From the NCBI GenBank assembly GCA_029959085.1, contig JARWIR010000010.1:19923001-19987000 (forward strand): a stretch of 64,000 bases of DNA, in the 5' to 3' direction. The notes beneath the pieces were generated by a model. That model worked only from the letters and a program-made list of their open reading frames with translations. It was not told the origin of the DNA and did no database searches. Position numbers and translations under genes: made by a program. Origin of the DNA: Nemophila menziesii. Lineage: Eukaryota; Streptophyta; Magnoliopsida; Boraginales; Hydrophyllaceae. This document shows, one piece after another, positions 59,820 to 64,000 of this stretch. The number at the start of each line of letters is the position of its first letter. The first letter of the stretch is position 1.

Positions 59820-60142
59820 TGTTAGTAACCCGTATGTAGATATTCAATTCAACCCATGACTTGTAGACAATCCCAAAACTAAAATTAAGGTTACTTATTC
59901 TCTATATAAATGATGTGGTTATCCTCTGATTGTTATAATTAAACCCTAACCGGCCGTTCCCATCAAGCTATACATTCACAATAGCCGTTATTTATATATT
60001 TTTCTTCTCACAGTCACCTATAATCTTTTTCTACTTCATCTCTTCTCCATCTCTTCTCCTAGTGTTTCTCCTTGAGTTTAATTATTTCTATTATTTTCTG
60101 ATTCTTTTATATCTCAGATAGTTGGTTATTATATTTCAATCA
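59820..60142 (+). mobile_element. copia 3' LTR, right-block copy
   Basis: TGTTAGTAACCCGTATGTAG start, TATA box kept, end TTTCAATCA. It shares the GCGAGAG sequence upstream with the left-block LTR. Confidence 0.65.
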
Positions 60143-60826
60143 TGTATTCGTAGAAAGGTAAATTTTAATAATTCCATTTTATTTAATTACTTTATTTCTT
60201 CTTGTTTGTTCTTTGTCAAAAAATTATATAGTATCTATATAAAAGTTATTTTTTAGATATTATATGTTTTTTTTTTTATTATCTAATTCAAAATAACAAT
60301 TCTGTAAGTCATCATTATTCTTGACCGTGAGATATTTTTTATATTTTGAAAATGATTGATTATCTTGGTATTAACAATTTAAGAGTAATTTCATTAGATC
60401 AACTCATATCTCTTTTAAAGGTTGTGTTTTTCTTTAAGATGATTTGATTCATTAATGGTCCCTTTTTTTGTAGTTCAATAAATGAATGGCTCTTGAAATT
60501 TACTTGAACATCAAATATATAAAGAAATGATAATTTAAAGTTAAAGTTTACTAATATGTAATATTTTTATTATCTGTATTTTTGCTTTTTTGTAACTGAT
60601 TAATTTCCAGAGAACCGAAAAGGACACAAGCTATGTTGGAGATATAAAATTCTGATTATTAAGGACCGTTCGAGAAGCTTAAAAACACATTTAAAGTTTG
60701 TGACATTGGGGAAAAATGAAAATGTAATGTATAACATATTTCATATACTAAGGTCATTTTTAGTCTTTCAGTTTTCATTCTCATAACTGTCCTAGTGGGA
60801 TTTATATATTAATCCCTAATAATTTG
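60143..60826 (+). pseudogene. ubiquitin-conjugating enzyme fragment, mostly deleted
   Basis: The first intron and short exon are kept (TTTCCAGAGAACCG, 60605). After GATTATTAAGGA the sequence jumps to CCGTTCGAGAAGC, removing about 400 bp that hold the E2-coding exons in the left block. Only the non-E2 tail and 3' flank remain. Confidence 0.8.
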
Positions 60827-60868
60827 AATTTGATAGACTTTTTTTGTTCCAAACATAATATATTAAAA

Positions 60869-62099
60869 CTAATAAAAACCGATTACAAAATTAGGCAATT
60901 CCTGAAGAAAAGGCATAAGAGTTGCTAAGACATTCCCATCCCTACCAGTCCATTTAAAGATAGGTTTACAAGTTTCCGATATAAAATAAATACTCTTAAT
61001 AATATTACAAATCTTAGGAATATGAATAAATTTGTTCATCTCTAAAGGAAGCATAATCCTTTGGTAGCCACTCTCTATAATTTCTTTTGATTCCTTCAAA
61101 TCACGAGCAATTACACAAGTTTTAAGTATACCAAGGGCTGCTGCTTCAATTGGAGACTCCATATTCACTTCCCAAGCTTTGCTTTCCAATACCTTGCCAT
61201 TATAGTCCCTATTAAGTGTTAACACACGCAATATCAGCTCTATTATTATAAAATGCTGCATCACAATTTATTTTAATAAAGTCTTTAGGAGGGGGAATCC
61301 ATTTGTTATTGCAATTCACTTTGTTATCAACTTTATTATTTCTTCCATTATCCAGAAGAGTTTGATGGTTTTTACCTTCACTTTCTTTGTCTTTTATATC
61401 CTTCAGTTTTGTGATAACATCATTAGGTGTATTAATATTATTATAGGCATCCCAATCTCTTTTCGCATTACCGACAGTAGTACTAGGGTCTAGCTTAATA
61501 AATTTGTATTTATTATCATTTCTACGTATTCTTTTCATAGTAAAGTTATTTTCTAACTTTTGTTTTTTCATATTCCTACAGATACTTGCCATCCAAGAGT
61601 CCATTCTAGAATTCTGGTTGCAAGTATGTATATTAAACTCAGAATCTAGCCATATAGCTCTATCCCATTCACAATTAAGTAGTAAGTGTTCAGTTGATTC
61701 AATCTCTTTGTTACATATATCACATGTAGGTGTTTTTATAGCTTTCTTGTTGTATACATTCTCATTTGTGGGTAAGATATTTTTAAGAGCTCTCCACATG
61801 AAATTTTTTACTTTAGGAATTAAATTTAAATTCCACATAATTTTCCATAAATCTGTACTAATAATATGAGATGATGAAGGTTTTAATTCACCTTTGTTCT
61901 GACTCATTTTATCATGATTCTCTTTTAGTACTTGATAACATTTCTTAACTGTATATGAGCCATCCTGATCTATATTCCAAAAGGGAATATCTTCACCACC
62001 TGAATAAAGGATAAAGGTGTTGAGTATAATCTCAGCTATCTCAGGGTTAAACTCCTGTTTTACAATAGTTTCATTCCATTTTCTTTCATCCTTTTTCAT
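60869..62099 (-). pseudogene. LINE zf-RVT and RNase H part, right copy
   Basis: Two overlapping frames (61212-62099 and 60869-61264). The zinc-binding motif CDICNKEIESTEHLLLNC is intact. In RNase H, ESDCQR has become ESGYQR, losing a catalytic Asp, and a small insertion (AAGTGTTAACAC, about 61215) shifts the frame. The C-terminal DGLAKRK region is deleted. Confidence 0.88.
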
Positions 62100-62207
62100 A
62101 AAAACAATAACATTAATAGCTATACCTTTATTAGGTTTAATAATATTGGATTTACCATGAAGCCATATATCCTTATGAATATTAATAGTAGTATTATTAC
62201 CAAATTT

Positions 62208-62399
62208 TCATCTAATGTTATCTTTAATAGTTTTTATTCCACTCACTAGACTTCTCCAACCCCATGAGGGTGAGTGTCCTAGTTGAGCTTCTAGAAAAGA
62301 ATCATTGGGGAAGTTCTTACCTTTAATTAATTTAAAAAGCATAGAGTCTTGTTTATTAAGAATGTTCCAAGATTGTTTTCCCAATAGTGCTAGGTTCAT
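62208..62399 (-). pseudogene. LINE ORF2 linker, right copy
   Basis: A 63-codon open piece: MNLALLGKQSWNIL, FPNDSFLEAQLGHSPSWGW. It is better preserved than the left copy, where it is broken. Confidence 0.75.
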
Positions 62400-62446
62400 G
62401 AGATGTAAATCTCTAAACCCTAACCCTCCTGAGTATTTAGTTTTTG

Positions 62447-63840
62447 TTAACTTGTCCCATTTTTCCCAATAAACCTTTTTCTTACCATTGCAGCCCCACT
62501 AAAAATTAGAGATTTGCGAGGAGATAAGGTCATAAATCTTTTTTGGGATAAGTAAAGAAGACATATATAATTTGGTAAACTTTGTAGGACAGCTTTAATA
62601 AGTATCTCCTTACCTGCAGCTGAGAGAAATAGGTTTTTCAAATTTTTGGTTTTTTGCAAAGTTTTTTCTACTAAAAAGTTAAGGTCTATTACTTTGGACC
62701 TACTCCATTCCGTGGGTAGACGAAGATACTTCCCTAAATTATTTGTAATTGGCATATTCAATCTTTTAGCAAAAATATTTTGTAAAAAGATAGGTGTATT
62801 TGGACTAAATTTAATTCCACATTTATTTAAATTAAGTTTCATACCAGTTGCATAGTTGTACCTATTTATAACATCTTTAAAACTTTCAATTTCTAAATTG
62901 GTAGCATTCATAAAGAAACTACTATCATCAGCGAAAAGTAAATGAGAAATAGGTGGGGTAGCTTTTTCTATTTTAATACCTTTCATATTGTTGCTATCCA
63001 TCTTATTTTTAACAAGTGTTGAAAGTAATTGAGTGGTTATACAAAAAAGTAAAGGAGAAAGGGTGTCCCCTTGGCGCAAGCCCCTTTGGGGTTTATCAAT
63101 TTTAACAGGGTAACCATTGATCAGAATAGAATAAGTTACTGAGTTAACACATCTCATAATTTTGCTAATCCATTTGTTATCAAAACCCATTCTAATCATA
63201 ATATACTTAAGGCAATCTCATCCACGTTTTCTTAGGCCTTTTGTATATCTGTTTTTATCGTCATATAATACTTCTTAGTATCTCGTTTATTTTTAATAAA
63301 ATGTATTACCTCGTGTGTTATCATTGTATTCTCCTGAATATGCCTTCCAGGTATAAACGCTGATTGATTTTCAACAATCAAAATGTTTAAAACCGGTTGC
63401 ATTCTATTCACGATAACTTTCGCCAAGATTTTATAAATAAAGTTGGAACAACTTATAGGGAGAAAATGTTTAATAGAGGTAGGTTTCGAAATTTTTGGTA
63501 TAAGCGAGATAAAGGTCTGGTTTAGATCATCTAAGGAGCCTTCATTGTACCAAAAATCATTGATAACTCTAATGACATCCAGTTGGATAATGTTCCAATA
63601 TTTTCTATAAAAGAAACCAGGGTAGCCGTCAGGGCCAGGGGCTTTATTAGCCCCAAGTTCATTTATTTCCCTTTCAATTTCTTTAATCTCAAGTTTTTTG
63701 TTAAGATTAGTATTCATATGATCAGTGATGGTAGGGACTATATTATCCAAAATAGGATCATAATTTCTCTCCCTCACTGTCTTAAAAATGTTATTAAAGT
63801 AATTTTTTATTTCAACATTTATATCCGAGAAAGTTTCCAC
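62447..63840 (-). pseudogene. LINE reverse transcriptase, right copy
   Basis: Two open pieces (63232-63840, 62447-63199) with a break between 63200 and 63231. They contain NKAPGPDGYPGF, ENQSAFIPGRHIQEN, PQRGLRQGDTLSP and HLLFADDSSFFMN. It keeps GPDG and RQGD, which the left copy has lost, but carries T for P after RQGD. Confidence 0.92.
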
Positions 63841-64000
63841 CCAATTACCATCTTTCGTATTTAATATAGTAATCGTGTTTATTTTTCTTCTTTATTTCGT
63901 GGAAGCATGGAAAAAATTGGTATTTCTATCACCCTTTTAAGCCATAAGTTTCTAGACCTTGAGGCCCAAAAGTCCTCCTCTTCTTTCCAAATTTCTTCCA

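Larger units (their letters stand above)
60838..64000 (-). mobile_element. LINE, right-block copy, cut by the window edge
   Basis: It begins at the same target sequence (AATTTGATAGA, 60827-60837) as the left LINE and matches it in order and orientation. It was therefore duplicated with the block and is not a new insertion. Its endonuclease and ORF1 lie beyond the window. It has private deletions of about 84 bp near 60920 and about 27 bp near 61525. Confidence 0.92.

Overview
The window looks like nuclear DNA of a flowering plant, probably from a transposon-rich, heterochromatic region. It is very AT-rich. It holds a degenerate Ty1/copia element, an L1-type LINE, CACTA (En/Spm) pieces, a small palindrome-ended MITE family and broken fragments of ordinary plant genes. 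I found no gene likely to make an intact protein. Family assignments rest on motifs I recognise, not on a search.

Left block (1-10255): a CACTA-like subterminal end, a 41-bp minisatellite, a copia pol remnant with its 3' LTR, an intron-containing fragment of a large ubiquitin-conjugating (E2) gene, and a LINE on the minus strand (3897-10160) with an 11-bp target duplication. Next (10256-18842): a CACTA piece starting CACTACTACACG with remains of its second gene, a long hairpin, another minisatellite, an N-terminal CACTA transposase fragment, and a longer but broken copia element that again leads through its LTR into the E2 fragment. Parts of that E2 fragment and a neighbouring segment are inverted (18843-19451).

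Centre (about 19.76-57.07 kb): a tandem array of chimeric units, mostly 3.03-3.10 kb. A standard unit reads: plastid ndhJ pseudogene (+), AT-rich spacer, 3' end of copia pol plus LTR with a TATA box (+), E2-gene intron, three exons of a BAH-domain gene resembling ASI1/IBM2 in antisense (-), and the 3' half of a MITE. I count 12 ndhJ copies and 10 BAH copies. All ndhJ copies share an apparent 8-nt deletion, and all but one untruncated copy share a 30-bp internal duplication, so one already broken nuclear plastid insert was amplified. Two unit types exist: type A with E2 fragment and a MITE pair upstream of ndhJ (copies 1 and 3), and type B with BAH exons (the rest). A 1690-bp solo LTR with a 5-bp target duplication sits in the last full unit.

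Right block (57364-64000) repeats the left block (1 to about 7170) in the same orientation, including the LINE at the same insertion point, but with its own deletions. The array therefore lies between, or within, very large direct repeats.

The most interesting feature is the arrangement itself: every type-B unit puts an LTR promoter upstream of antisense exons of a gene family known in Arabidopsis to help transcripts pass heterochromatic introns. Whether this has any effect is inference.
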